Part shown: positions 8,943-18,029 of the stretch, piece after piece | Numbering within the stretch: position 1 is the stretch's first letter | How the letters are laid out: every line of letters starts with the position of its first letter | Origin: Pseudomonadota bacterium | GTDB taxonomy: Bacteria > Desulfobacterota > Desulfovibrionia > Desulfovibrionales > Desulfomicrobiaceae | Reading direction: 5' to 3' | DNA: 64,000 bases | Assembly (NCBI GenBank): GCA_023393525.1 | Contig: JAEWKZ010000055.1 | Coordinates: 17,394-81,393 of the forward strand | Position numbers and translations under genes: made by a program | Notes under the pieces: generated by a model | Seen by the model: the letters and a program-made list of their open reading frames with translations, nothing else | Told to the model about the DNA's origin: nothing | Database searches by the model: none

Positions 8943-9173
8943 TCATGTCGAATTCGTTTCGACCTCCCTGCCCGGCACCTTCGTGCCGCGACTCATGATG
9001 TCGTCTCCCGTATGGCTGACAGCCGGTTTCGTTTCCGGGCCGTGCGCTCTGTCCAGTTTCTCGGCATAATCGTCTAGTGCCGGTAAGTCCGGATTTGGGC
9101 GGGAACGTCCTTTCAATGGCTGCCTCGCTTTCTTCTTGTAAATCTTATGGGAATACATTGCCTTGCGCTGCAA
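8943..9173 (-). CDS. Possible small basic hypothetical protein
   Basis: A 76-codon frame with a lysine- and arginine-rich N-terminus (MYSHKIYKKKARQ) inside a 514-bp stretch (8771-9284) with no other gene. There is no recognised domain and only a weak AAGG site. The start overlaps a folded inverted-repeat structure at 9155-9204. This may be a chance frame. The rest of the stretch shows nothing else I can name. Confidence 0.25.
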   Translation of the reverse strand: MQRKAMYSHKIYKKKARQPLKGRSRPNPDLPALDDYAEKLDRAHGPETKPAVSHTGDDIMSRGTKVPGREVETNST

Positions 9174-9204
9174 AGTGCGTTCGTTGACTTTGCAATGGCA
9201 ATGT
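9155..9204. other. Two-tier inverted repeat (possible RNA or DNA structure)
   Basis: The outer arms ACATTGCC (9155-9162) and GGCAATGT (9197-9204) are perfect complements. Nested inside are TGCAAAGT (9169-9176) and ACTTTGCA (9187-9194) with a 10-nt loop. No T-run follows on either strand, so it is not a typical terminator. It lies about 80 bp upstream of the GGDEF/EAL gene. Confidence 0.45.
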
Positions 9205-9284
9205 CTAGATTTATGAATTATACTGTAGTCGCTGGGTGTATGATTGCTTTTTAAAAAAATGCGAAAATCAGTCGGACACGTGTC

Positions 9285-11555
9285 ATGAGCAATAATCTCC
9301 TGTCTCCGGAAGAATTGGTGTATTTTTCATTTCCTTCCCTGAACGCTTCGGGGAAATTGGAAAATTTTCCTTTGCGTCGCGTCTCTCCCGATTTGGAGGA
9401 TTTCCTTTATCGCCTGCCTGTTGATTCCTGCGTCGTGATTTGCACGTCCGAACAGAGCCTCCGGAATTTTCTGGCCGCATTGGAGAAGCAGACGCGCCGC
9501 GCCGGCAACAGGATTGTGCTCGATGGCGGGGAAGAAGACTGGAAGTGCTGGGATGAGGCGCGAAACCATGCGCTCTCGGAGACGCTTTTCAATGTCGACG
9601 GGAAAATCAAGCCTGCGGCGTCGGGTCGTCTTCAGGGTGGAGCGGGGGGCGATGCGTCCACGGTTTGCCTGGTCCGGGCCCTGCATTCTTCTCAGCTGTC
9701 CGCGGGAGACCCCGCATTGGCGCGCTCCGGGGAACACGCGCCGGACACGGTGTTTTTCACGCTCGTCCCCACCCCTCTGCAACCCGAGGCGTTGGGCGCT
9801 CTGCTCACATCTCCCGCCGTGATCATCGATGCGGCTGTTTACCAGCGGCCAGGTTCGTCTTCCGACGCAAGCGGCCATCCCGGGGCGGCACCTCCGCCCG
9901 ATTCGATTCTTGACGGGTTTGTCGAGTATCACCGCCTGACCCAGAAGAATGTGTTCATGGAAGAAGTGCTCAGCCATCTGGAGACCCCGGTGCTAGCCGG
10001 ATACGCCGACGGCCGCATTCTGGGAGGGAATGAGGCTTTTATCGATCTTTGCGGGTATTCCCGGTACGACCTTGTGACGCGGAACTGGACAATCGATCTG
10101 GCCAGCCTCGATTTTCAGGCGTTGCAGGAAAAGGTCTTCGCATCGCTTCTGGCCACCGGGCGCATGCAGGAATTTCATACGGAATTGCAGACGTCCAAAG
10201 GGGCGTATGTACCCTGCAATGTCAGCGTGTTCTTGCACAAGGATGAAAAAGGGCGGCCGCTTTTCTTTTCCGCGCATTACAATCCGGCAACGAGTCCTGC
10301 GGACCAAAAGAGTTCGCAGCCGACATCCAACCATATTTTTTCCGACAGCCTTGAGCTGGCCCTGAAGCGGTCGATCAGGCATCCGGACTACGCTTTTGCC
10401 GTGCTGGTCATGGGGATCGACAACGCGGAGCAGGTTCTTCCCCAGATCGAGGATCAGCAGGCGTTTTTCGCACTGCTCGCAAAGCGGACCGTGAACTGTC
10501 TGCGCACCCTCGACATCCCGGCCCATCTTGATACCGAGCGTTTTTTCATACTGCTCGACAATGTCACCGATGTCATCGGCGCCGTGCGCGTGGCCCAGCG
10601 CATTCAGGAGGAGACAGCCAGGGCGTTCAGGCTTGGCCAGAGCGAGCTGCTCGTGACGTGCAGCTTTGGCGCGGTCATGGCGCCCAGGAATTATACGGAT
10701 GAAAAGGACATTCTGCGGGACGCGCAGACCGCGTTGAGTCGGGCGATCCAGCGCGGCGAGCGGCAGATCGTGATCTTCGATGACCGCCAGAACAGCCAGG
10801 CCGTGCAGTTTTTGCGGATCGAGAGCGGCCTGCGCAGCGCGCTCCTGGAGAACGAGGTGTGCATGCACTATCAGCCGGTGGTGCGTCTCGAAAGCGGGAC
10901 GGTCAGCGGCGTCGAGGCCTTCATGCGCTGGAACCACAAGCGAAAAGGGCTGCTGCGGGCGGAATGGTTCCTGCCTTTCGCGGAGCACAGCGACGTTGTT
11001 TTCGAGTTGGAGGCGTGGGCGGTTCGAAGGGCCTGCTCGGCCTTGAAGCGCTTTCAGCAGGTCATGGGGGAAAAGTTTTTTCTTGGCCTCAACGTTTCGC
11101 TCAAAAATGCTCTGCGCCTGGGCTTCCTTGAAGAATTGACCGAGGTTGTCCGCGAGCACGGGCTCAGTCCCGCTTCCATTGTCCTGGAAGTGCGGGAGGA
11201 GTGGCTGAAATATTTCGCGGAGCGGTTTTCACATGTTTTTGCGGAGATGGATAAAGCCGGCGTAAGCATCGTCGTGGACCATTTCGACGCGACCCACATC
11301 TCGCTTGCGGATCTGCACCGTTTTCCGCTGCGCGGACTCAAACTGGACGCAGCCCTGCAGAACGACCCGAACATGCTGCAAAGTCTCTCCGCCATCGCGG
11401 AGAGCACCGGGATTATGCTCGTCGCTCCCGGAGTCGAGGACAAGGCGCGCCTGCAATCTTTGCGGGACCACGGCTGCGCCTATGCCCAGGGCGAAGCCCT
11501 GGCGCCGGTCATGGACGAGGCGGCCCTGCTTGCGTACCTGCAAACCCGCTCCTGA
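9285..11555 (+). CDS. PAS-GGDEF-EAL protein with degenerate catalytic motifs
   Basis: A 756-residue protein. The first 220 residues are of unclear fold, then a PAS domain (about 225-340, with LAGYADGRILGGNEAF), a GGDEF-like domain (about 355-505) and an EAL-like domain (about 510-755). The GGDEF signature is replaced by LDTERFFILL. In the EAL domain the motif reads EAF, the DDFG pair reads DHFD, and the usual EGVE reads PGVE. The LEVRE glutamates and LKLD lysine remain. It is therefore probably not an active cyclase and is doubtful as a phosphodiesterase; a c-di-GMP-binding or protein-interaction role is likelier. There is no membrane segment. It is monocistronic and preceded by AT-rich DNA. 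Confidence 0.85.
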   Translation: MSNNLLSPEELVYFSFPSLNASGKLENFPLRRVSPDLEDFLYRLPVDSCVVICTSEQSLRNFLAALEKQTRRAGNRIVLDGGEEDWKCWDEARNHALSETLFNVDGKIKPAASGRLQGGAGGDASTVCLVRALHSSQLSAGDPALARSGEHAPDTVFFTLVPTPLQPEALGALLTSPAVIIDAAVYQRPGSSSDASGHPGAAPPPDSILDGFVEYHRLTQKNVFMEEVLSHLETPVLAGYADGRILGGNEAFIDLCGYSRYDLVTRNWTIDLASLDFQALQEKVFASLLATGRMQEFHTELQTSKGAYVPCNVSVFLHKDEKGRPLFFSAHYNPATSPADQKSSQPTSNHIFSDSLELALKRSIRHPDYAFAVLVMGIDNAEQVLPQIEDQQAFFALLAKRTVNCLRTLDIPAHLDTERFFILLDNVTDVIGAVRVAQRIQEETARAFRLGQSELLVTCSFGAVMAPRNYTDEKDILRDAQTALSRAIQRGERQIVIFDDRQNSQAVQFLRIESGLRSALLENEVCMHYQPVVRLESGTVSGVEAFMRWNHKRKGLLRAEWFLPFAEHSDVVFELEAWAVRRACSALKRFQQVMGEKFFLGLNVSLKNALRLGFLEELTEVVREHGLSPASIVLEVREEWLKYFAERFSHVFAEMDKAGVSIVVDHFDATHISLADLHRFPLRGLKLDAALQNDPNMLQSLSAIAESTGIMLVAPGVEDKARLQSLRDHGCAYAQGEALAPVMDEAALLAYLQTRS

Positions 11556-11732
11556 CGGCACGGGCGCGACGGGCGGAAAGAAAGAGTGGATCAGGCTCTC
11601 GTTTTTAGAAGAAAAGCTCGTCAATAATCACACAGACTCATTGCGACAAATCACGATACGTACAGCCACGGGGAAAGACGTTCTCCTTGATGTCGTCATC
11701 ACCAAAATAACCGTCCGCTTGCGTAGGTTCAG

Positions 11733-12065
11733 CTAGGGGCGGGACGCCTTTTCAAGGACGCGTTCCGCCCACTTGTTCAGGCTTTGCCCTTCATAAGCGG
11801 CTTTGCGGATGGCCGCCGCGTGTATTTGCGGATTGACACGAAGCATCAAACGTCCGCTGGCCGGTTTTTCCGGCTTTTGCCGCAGTTTCTCGCATGCCGC
11901 GAGATAGTCGTCAATGGCGGTGTGGAATGCCGCTTCGAACTCATGGACTGATTCGGCATGGAAAACGATGATGTCTTCGATGTCCAGGACTTTGCCCAGC
12001 AAAATCTTGTCTTCCGCGTCAAAGTCCATGCGGGCTGTGTACCCTTTGTATTTCATGGCGTTCAT
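11733..12065 (-). CDS. hicB: HicB-family antitoxin
   Basis: A 110-residue protein. The N-terminal HicB fold starts YKGYTARMDFDAEDKILLG, and a C-terminal ribbon-helix-helix-like segment reads RLMLRVNPQIHAAAIRKAA...SLNKWAERVL. The antitoxin should bind and neutralise HicA and repress the operon through its RHH part. The start codon overlaps the hicA stop in an ATGA, so the pair is translationally coupled, toxin first as is usual for hicAB. The 177 bp between this gene and the upstream GGDEF/EAL gene hold nothing I recognise. Confidence 0.88.
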   Translation of the reverse strand: MNAMKYKGYTARMDFDAEDKILLGKVLDIEDIIVFHAESVHEFEAAFHTAIDDYLAACEKLRQKPEKPASGRLMLRVNPQIHAAAIRKAAYEGQSLNKWAERVLEKASRP

Positions 12066-12316
12066 GCTTTGATCCCCAAGGTTGCAAGGTATTCGCGAAC
12101 AGCTCGGACACGGTAGCGCAGGGCTTCGCGCTCTGGATGCGGTCGGTGGAAGTGGGCGCGCTTGCCTTCCTTCTCAAACGTGACGGAAGACCCGCTCCCC
12201 TCAATAATCCGGCATCCCAAGGCAAGAAGCAGGGCTTCAATCCTGGCCCATTCCAGGCCGCCGTTCACGGGATCGGTGAAGATGGCTTCGAGAGTCTTCC
12301 TGTGCTTGCTGTTCAT
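12062..12316 (-). CDS. hicA: HicA-family mRNA interferase toxin
   Basis: An 84-residue protein of the longer HicA subfamily: IEALLLALGCRIIEGSGSS followed by FEKEGKRAHFHRPHPE, which contains the conserved FHRPHP block. The family has a double-stranded RNA-binding fold and cleaves mRNA independently of the ribosome. In the short E. coli-type HicA the active histidine follows GS; here that site is serine, as I believe is normal in this subfamily. Co-directional and overlapping with hicB. A perfect 14-bp palindrome lies five bases before its start. Confidence 0.85.
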   Translation of the reverse strand: MNSKHRKTLEAIFTDPVNGGLEWARIEALLLALGCRIIEGSGSSVTFEKEGKRAHFHRPHPEREALRYRVRAVREYLATLGIKA

Positions 12317-12320
12317 GCTT

Positions 12321-12334
12321 AAATGATATCATTT
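12321..12334. promoter_or_regulatory. Palindrome at the hicAB promoter
   Basis: AAATGATATCATTT is a perfect 14-bp palindrome immediately upstream of hicA. Its position and the RHH domain of HicB make it a good autoregulation operator candidate. Confidence 0.55.
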
Positions 12335-12411
12335 CTTCTGGAAGATGCAAGCATGGAGGCGGGGTGTGGGAAGGCGCGGACTTGAATCTTCAGCAGGTAA
12401 GGCCTTGGTTG

Positions 12412-13395
12412 TCACAACCCCTTCTTCGGGTCAAAATCCTGGCCCAGCGCCGCAGGCGCGGTGATGGGCCAGCTGCCGGAGAAGCGTTTTAGGAAGGGGT
12501 AGCGGCGCATCAGGTCCTGCACGAAGCCGACCCGGCCGAGGTTCACGGCCAGAAGGGTCAGTATCATCATGGGGAAGGGCGCGACCTGGAAGACCTGGGC
12601 CGGGATGGAGGGGAAGATGTCCTGCAGGTAGATGCCCGAGACCTGCAAGGCCGCGAAGAAATACGCGCCGATGGCCGCCCGCACCGGGTGCCAGCCGCCG
12701 AAGATGACGATGGCCAGGGCGATCCAGCCCGCGCCCTCGCAGCCCTGGGGCCGCCCCCAGCCCGGCTTCACGGCCAGGGAGTAGGCCGCTCCGGCCAGAC
12801 CCACCAAAGCTCCTCCCGCCACGCAGGCCATGAGCCGTGAGAGCCGCACCCGGATGCCGCGCCCGAAGGCCGCCCGGGGGGATTCGCCCACCGCGCGTAG
12901 CCGCATGCCCGCATTGGTTTTGTACATCCACCACCAGCACAGCGCGATGGCCGCAAGGCTGATGCTTACCACCGGCGACTGCCGCCCGAGCAACGCGTCC
13001 AGCACTGGCGTCTCGGACAGGCCGGGGATGCCCCAGTAGCCGAGGCTCGGACCGGGCTGGCGGGAATAGGAATGGCCCAGGAAATAGGCCAGGTCGCGGG
13101 TCAGGAGGGTCAGGATGAAGCCCACGGCCAGCTGAGACTGTCCCAGGTAGATGTTGGTCAGCCCCAGCACCGAGGCCACGGCGGCGCCCACGGCCATGCC
13201 GCCGAACGCGCCGGTCCAGGCGCTGCCCGTGGCCGAGGCCAGGGCGAAGGATGCCATGGCGGCCAGCAGCATGGTTCCGTCCAGGGACAGGTTGATGACT
13301 CCCGCCTTCTCGGTGATGGTCTCGCCCAGGGTCGCCAGGACCAGGGGCGCGCCGGCCAGAAGGATGCCGGCCATGATGAGCGCGAATTCCTGCAT
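12412..13395 (-). CDS. ABC transporter permease, BMP/nucleoside type (second permease)
   Basis: A 327-residue inner-membrane permease of the BPD_transp_2 family, with multiple hydrophobic spans and the family segment GETITEKAGVINLSLDGTML near the N-terminus. It should form half of the channel of a solute importer with the preceding permease. Its ATG at 13395 overlaps that gene's stop, indicating one operon transcribed from the BMP gene downwards. The frame is open far upstream inside the other permease gene, but the overlapping start with the conserved N-terminus is clearly right. Confidence 0.9.
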   Translation of the reverse strand: MQEFALIMAGILLAGAPLVLATLGETITEKAGVINLSLDGTMLLAAMASFALASATGSAWTGAFGGMAVGAAVASVLGLTNIYLGQSQLAVGFILTLLTRDLAYFLGHSYSRQPGPSLGYWGIPGLSETPVLDALLGRQSPVVSISLAAIALCWWWMYKTNAGMRLRAVGESPRAAFGRGIRVRLSRLMACVAGGALVGLAGAAYSLAVKPGWGRPQGCEGAGWIALAIVIFGGWHPVRAAIGAYFFAALQVSGIYLQDIFPSIPAQVFQVAPFPMMILTLLAVNLGRVGFVQDLMRRYPFLKRFSGSWPITAPAALGQDFDPKKGL

Positions 13396-14435
13396 CAGCG
13401 TTCCTCCCGGCGACGGGACAGGTAGGCGCGAAGGCCCTGGGTGACGAAGCCGGACAGCACCAGGAGCCCCTGGATGACGCCGCTCAAAGACGAATCCAGG
13501 TTCAGCTGCAGGGGCAATTGGATGGAGCCGACGTTCAGCACGGCGAAAAAGAAGCAGATGAAGGGCACCGGCAGAATCCTGAATCCGGACATCATGCCGA
13601 TCAGAAGGGCCGTATACCCGTAGCCCGAGGAGATGCTCGGCAGCAGGCGATGGTAGACTCCAAGGACCTGCACGGCCCCGGCCAGCCCGCCCAGCGCCCC
13701 GCACAGGGCGAAGGCCTGCAGCATGCGCAGGCGCGGGCTCAGATCAAAAAGTCGGGCGGCCTTGGGGTTCTGCCCCACGGCCTTGAGCCCAAGCCCCCAT
13801 TGCGTGCGCACGAGCAGAAAAGCCACCAGCGCAAGCGCCGCGCAGGCCAGGCCAAGGGCGGTCCAGCTGGCGGCCAGGCTTCCGATGCGTTCCAGCCACA
13901 GGGAGGGGTGCAGGGTCTCGGTGCCGCTCATGGAGGCCACGCCCGGACGTTTCCAGGGCCCGAAGATGAGCCAGATGGCCAGCCCCATGGCCACGAAATT
14001 GAGTCCCAGCCCGGAAAAGATCTCGTGCACGCGCCCGTGGGTCTTGAGCAGGCCGGCCAGAAGGGCCCAGAGCGCCCCTCCGAGCATGCCCGCCAGAAGC
14101 GCCAGGGCGATGTGGGCCGGTCCGCCCTGGTCGAAGGGCATCATCGCGCCGGTGCAGAAAATCGCCCCGAGCACGATCTGCCCCTCGATGCCGATGTTCC
14201 AGAGCCTGGCCGTGAACGGGATGAGCAGGCCCATTGAACAGAGCAGCAGCGGCACGAATACCGTCAGCACTTGCCCGAACTTGGACATGGAGCCAAGGCC
14301 GCCCATGAGCAAAATGCGCAGGGTCGCGAAAGGGGGCGCCCCGGATGGCAGGGCCACCAGCACGGTCAGGGCCAGGGTCAGCGCCAGAGCGGCGGCGATC
14401 CAGATCGCCTGTTGCAGCCAGAAGTTACGCGGCAT
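13395..14435 (-). CDS. ABC transporter permease, BMP/nucleoside type (first permease)
   Basis: A 346-residue permease of the BPD_transp_2 family with about eight to ten hydrophobic spans and the conserved FTARLWNIGIEGQIVLGAIF segment typical of nucleoside/BMP importers. It pairs with the following permease. It overlaps the ATPase gene by 11 bp upstream and the second permease at its stop, so subunits are probably made in balanced amounts. Confidence 0.9.
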   Translation of the reverse strand: MPRNFWLQQAIWIAAALALTLALTVLVALPSGAPPFATLRILLMGGLGSMSKFGQVLTVFVPLLLCSMGLLIPFTARLWNIGIEGQIVLGAIFCTGAMMPFDQGGPAHIALALLAGMLGGALWALLAGLLKTHGRVHEIFSGLGLNFVAMGLAIWLIFGPWKRPGVASMSGTETLHPSLWLERIGSLAASWTALGLACAALALVAFLLVRTQWGLGLKAVGQNPKAARLFDLSPRLRMLQAFALCGALGGLAGAVQVLGVYHRLLPSISSGYGYTALLIGMMSGFRILPVPFICFFFAVLNVGSIQLPLQLNLDSSLSGVIQGLLVLSGFVTQGLRAYLSRRREER

Positions 14436-15891
14436 GGGCGCCCTCCGGTTTTTTTCCGGCCATGAGGGCCCCCAGAATTTCGACGCTCGCGTTGTTACGC
14501 GGCACGTCGGCCACCAGGGCGCGGTCGAAAAAGACCAGCACGCGGTGACTGTGTTCGATGACCTCGTCCAGATCGGGTGAAAAGAAAAACAGGGTCGCGC
14601 CCTTGGCGCAGCGATGGCGCAAGTGCTCCCAGACCTGCCTGGCCGATCCGGCGTCCAGGCCCCGGGTGGGGTGCTCCATGAGCAGGAGCTGGGCGTCGTC
14701 GGGGATGAGCGACAGAAGCAGGCGTTGCTGGTTGCCGCCGGACAGCGCCTTGGCCGGGGTGTCCGGATGGGCGCGCAGATCGAAGCGCTCCACGCACTGC
14801 GACTGATGGAATTCCTCCAGCCGCGCGGCGTGTTCGGGAAAGGCGAGCAGAATGTGGTCGCGGATGGACAGGTCCGGGAAAAGGGCTTGGCTCATGCGGT
14901 CGGCGGGCACGAAATGCACGCCGTCGCGGCGCAATGTCTTGAAATGCGTCCGGGCGTGCGCGGCGTTGTTGAGCGAGAGGCTGCCCGCGGCCATGCGGTC
15001 CAGCCCGCACAGGCCGCGCAGGAAGAGTTCCTGGCCGCTGCCGTCGAGTCCGGCCAGGCCGATGATCTCGCCGGGCGCGGCCGAAAGATTCAGCGGACCC
15101 AGATGGTATTTGGGCCCGGCGAAGACCGTGTCGGCCAAGGTCACGCGCCTGCTTTGCCCGATTTCGGGCAGGGCGCTGTCCGTGGATTGCGCGGCCGCGT
15201 CGCCGAACATGCGCCGGACCAGCTCTTCGGAGTCGTAGGGCGGGGTCAGCCGGGCTTCCAGGCGTCCCTGGCGCATGACGAAGATGGCGTCGGCCATTTC
15301 CAGGGCTTCGGAGAGCTTGTGCGTGACCAGGATGACGGTGTGTCCTTCCTGGCGGGCCAGGCGGGAGAGCAGGCCGAAGAGGTCGCGCTTCTGCTCCGGG
15401 GTGATGCCCGTGGTCGGCTCGTCGAGGATGAGGGTCGTGGCGCCCAGGTCCAGCAGGCGCAGCAGCTCGAGCAGCTGGCGTTCGCCCACGGTCATGGCAG
15501 CCACGGGCTCGTCCGGCAGGAAACAGACGCCCAGGTGGTTGGAGAGTTCGCCCAGGCGGTCCACAACCTCTGCTCTGTCCCGGGACGGGCCGCTCAGGCG
15601 GAAATTTTCCCAGACCGGCAGGGCCGGAAAGTCCAGCGGGTCCTGGTAGAGCATGCCCACGCCCAGGCGCGCGGCCATGGCCGGGGTCAGGCCCGGATGC
15701 TCCTCGCCGCGCAGGGTGATGACTCCGGAGTCGGGCACGGTATGGCCGGCCAGAATACGCATGAGTGTGCTCTTGCCGGCCCCGTTTTCTCCCACCAGGG
15801 CGTAGATGCGGCCGGGCTCCAGGGTCAGGCTGATACCGTCGTTGGCCCGGACCCGGCCGTAGTGCTTACTGATGTCGCGTAAGACGATCAT
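14425..15891 (-). CDS. ABC transporter ATP-binding protein with two nucleotide-binding domains
   Basis: A 488-residue tandem ATPase of the sugar/nucleoside importer type. Domain 1 has Walker A GENGAGKST, a signature region reading MTVGERQLLELLRLL, and Walker B TLILDEPTTG. Domain 2 has the usual altered Walker A region (GLAGLDGSGQELFLRG), then signature LSGGNQQRLLLSL and Walker B LLLMEHPTRGLD, where histidine sits in the position usually DEP. One active and one degenerate site is common in this subfamily. It energises uptake with the two permeases and the BMP protein. Confidence 0.9.
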   Translation of the reverse strand: MIVLRDISKHYGRVRANDGISLTLEPGRIYALVGENGAGKSTLMRILAGHTVPDSGVITLRGEEHPGLTPAMAARLGVGMLYQDPLDFPALPVWENFRLSGPSRDRAEVVDRLGELSNHLGVCFLPDEPVAAMTVGERQLLELLRLLDLGATTLILDEPTTGITPEQKRDLFGLLSRLARQEGHTVILVTHKLSEALEMADAIFVMRQGRLEARLTPPYDSEELVRRMFGDAAAQSTDSALPEIGQSRRVTLADTVFAGPKYHLGPLNLSAAPGEIIGLAGLDGSGQELFLRGLCGLDRMAAGSLSLNNAAHARTHFKTLRRDGVHFVPADRMSQALFPDLSIRDHILLAFPEHAARLEEFHQSQCVERFDLRAHPDTPAKALSGGNQQRLLLSLIPDDAQLLLMEHPTRGLDAGSARQVWEHLRHRCAKGATLFFFSPDLDEVIEHSHRVLVFFDRALVADVPRNNASVEILGALMAGKKPEGAHAA

Positions 15892-15892
15892 G

Positions 15893-17062
15893 TCACTGCG
15901 CGCTGGACTGGCCTTCCATGCCGTGAAGCAGCTGCGGCAGCGACCAGACCTGTTCGTCCGTGGCCGTGTCGCCGGCCTTCAGGAAGGGCGTGCCGTCCTG
16001 GAAATTGAGCGGACCGCTGAAGAGATTGATCTTATGCGCGCCCAGGTCGGCCACAAAGGCATCGAGCCGGGCCTTGTTCTCGGCGGACAGCCCTTCGCCG
16101 ACCATGAAGCCGACAGTGGATGCGTCGTGATCGTTGATGTCGGCCCAGTGCGGAGCTTCCCACTGGAAGTCCTGCTTCCAGGAGCCGTCCTGCACCGCCT
16201 TGGCCTGACGCAAGAAGGACGGGCCCCAATTGAAGTAGGGCACGCCGATGCAGGTCGGGCCCTGGCCCTCGCAGGCCTTGGCGTAGTCGTACGGGACGGC
16301 CCAGGCTTCGCGGCCCTGGTCGCGCTTCTGGCGCGCCACGGCCACCGCCTCGGGGGTGTCGATGCCGGAAATGACGACATCGTAACCGCCGTCGAAGAAA
16401 GAGCCCGCGACCTGGGCCGGGTCCGTGGTCACGCCGGGGATGTTGAACCAGAAGCCGATCCAGCTGACCTTGAACTTGAGGTCCTCGGCCTTCTTGCCCA
16501 GCACTTCGGTCCAGGCGTAGCGGGCGCCCAGGAAGGCGGAAACGGCCAGACGGCGGGTTTCCTCGTTGATCAGCGGACCGAGGTAGGCGACCTTGCCCGT
16601 CTTGGAGGTCAGGGCGGCGGTGAAACCGGCCATCATCTTGCCGTATTCCATGCGGCCGAACAGGTTGCCCAGGTTGGCCGGGGCTTTGCCGGTGATGACG
16701 TCGTCGCCGGAGACATGCACGAACGTCTTGTCCGGATGCAGGCTGGCGGCTTCGCGGATGCCGTCCTTCATGTCGTCGGAACCGGCGATGATCAGGTCCG
16801 CGCCCTTCTCCACCAGATCATCGACGATCTGCGGGATGGTCAGGCCGGGACGGTCGGCGGGGTTGACCTTGTCCAGGTAGATGAGCTTCGTGCCGGGGAG
16901 TTTTTCCTCGACGTATTTGCCGCCTTCGTACTGGGCCTGACTGTAGCCCTTGTCGTTGTACGGGCCGACCAGAATGAGGCCGATGGTGAGGTCCTTGGCC
17001 ATGGCCAGGGACGGGCAGAGCAGCATGGTCACAAGACCAAGGGAGACCAGAAAACGCTTCAT
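15893..17062 (-). CDS. BMP-family substrate-binding protein (periplasmic)
   Basis: A 389-residue binding protein with a signal peptide ending AMA before KDLTIGLILVG. The body has the BMP/PnrA fold: GPYNDKGYSQAQYEGG, then AGSDDMKDGIREAA and later GVTTDPAQVAGSFFDGGYDVVISGID. Family members bind nucleosides, riboflavin-like compounds or other small ligands. It is the first gene of the importer operon, one base from the ATPase start. The 280-bp gap to the divergent corrinoid gene must hold both promoters. The proximity suggests, but does not prove, that the ligand is related to methyl-group metabolism. Confidence 0.9.
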   Translation of the reverse strand: MKRFLVSLGLVTMLLCPSLAMAKDLTIGLILVGPYNDKGYSQAQYEGGKYVEEKLPGTKLIYLDKVNPADRPGLTIPQIVDDLVEKGADLIIAGSDDMKDGIREAASLHPDKTFVHVSGDDVITGKAPANLGNLFGRMEYGKMMAGFTAALTSKTGKVAYLGPLINEETRRLAVSAFLGARYAWTEVLGKKAEDLKFKVSWIGFWFNIPGVTTDPAQVAGSFFDGGYDVVISGIDTPEAVAVARQKRDQGREAWAVPYDYAKACEGQGPTCIGVPYFNWGPSFLRQAKAVQDGSWKQDFQWEAPHWADINDHDASTVGFMVGEGLSAENKARLDAFVADLGAHKINLFSGPLNFQDGTPFLKAGDTATDEQVWSLPQLLHGMEGQSSAQ

Positions 17063-17342
17063 GTTTTCCTCCGAGTGTGTCGGGCGTGGAGATCACGCGC
17101 CTGGATGTGGCGGCCGCGCGGCGCAGTGCGTGCGGAAGCCGGGTGAAATAGAGGGATGTACCGGAAAAGTAAATCACGACTTTGCCACCATGGGCCGCGA
17201 AGTCAACAAGATGAGCGCCGTCGTTCTCCATGCCGGAACATGGATGACAATGCCGTTTCGCAGCTCTCCACGTTGCCAAGAATGCAAGAATGTGGTCAGA
17301 TAGTGCAACGAATTCAGTGCCGAACATCCCAAAGGAGAGGGC

Positions 17343-18029
17343 ATGACCAAGGAAGCTGTCACGGATCCGCTGGGGCGGAGGGAAGCGTTGTACGCGTTGA
17401 TGCTTGCGGCGGAAAGGGAAGAGGCTTTGGCCATGTTGCTTGAACACGCCGGCGCGCACGGCTTCCAGTCGGCGGTCAGCGATCTGCTCGAACCGGTGCT
17501 GGAGCGGGCAGGGGACGAGTGGCACCGGGAGAACCTGTCCCTGGCCCAGGGGTACGTGGCCGGAAAGATCGCCGAGGACCTTCTGGTTGCCGCGGTCGAA
17601 GCCGGAGGGGACCTGCTGCTGGACGTCAAGGGGCCGGTGGTGATCGGCAACGTTGAGGACGATTATCACTCGCTGGGGCGCAAGATGGTCGTGGTTTTTT
17701 TGCGTGCCGCGGGCTGGAAGGTCATTGATCTGGGCAACGACGTGTCGGCGAAGGATTTTGTCGACGAGGCCGTGAAGCACGGCGCGAGAGTCATCGGCGC
17801 TTCGGCCATGATGCTGACCACCGCCGAGAATGTCCGCGCCCTGCGCACCGAGATCGACGCGCGGGGGCTTCGCGGCAGGGTGCGGCTGGCCGTGGGCGGG
17901 GCGGTCTTCAAGCTGCGGCCTGAATTGATGGACGAGGTCGGCGGCGACGGCACCGCGTCCAGCGCCATCCAGGCTCCCGAGCTGTTCGATCGGCTCTGGG
18001 CGGCAAGCCTTGCGGCGGAAGACCTATGA
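17343..18029 (+). CDS. Corrinoid (B12-binding) methyltransferase protein
   Basis: A 228-residue corrinoid protein. The N-terminal helical cap domain (about residues 1-90) precedes the B12 Rossmann domain, which contains DYHSLG matching the D-x-H-x-x-G cobalt-ligand motif, then GASAMMLTT and a terminal VGGAVF loop. Such proteins carry methyl groups between a substrate methyltransferase and a second methyltransferase, like MtaC/MtbC. A strong AAGGAGAGG site precedes the ATG. The next gene starts within the stop (ATGA). No substrate-specific MttB- or MtaB-type partner is present in this window. Confidence 0.9.
   Translation: MTKEAVTDPLGRREALYALMLAAEREEALAMLLEHAGAHGFQSAVSDLLEPVLERAGDEWHRENLSLAQGYVAGKIAEDLLVAAVEAGGDLLLDVKGPVVIGNVEDDYHSLGRKMVVVFLRAAGWKVIDLGNDVSAKDFVDEAVKHGARVIGASAMMLTTAENVRALRTEIDARGLRGRVRLAVGGAVFKLRPELMDEVGGDGTASSAIQAPELFDRLWAASLAAEDL

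Noticed and set aside
17200..17290. Sigma-54 promoter (TGGCAAC...GC on the minus strand)
   Set aside because: The distance between the GG and GC elements is off by one base and neighbouring positions do not fit.
17063..17342. Cobalamin riboswitch upstream of the corrinoid operon (a GAAGCCGGGTGAAA stretch near 17134)
   Set aside because: It only loosely resembles part of a B12 box and lies in the wrong context; the rest of the conserved core is not seen.
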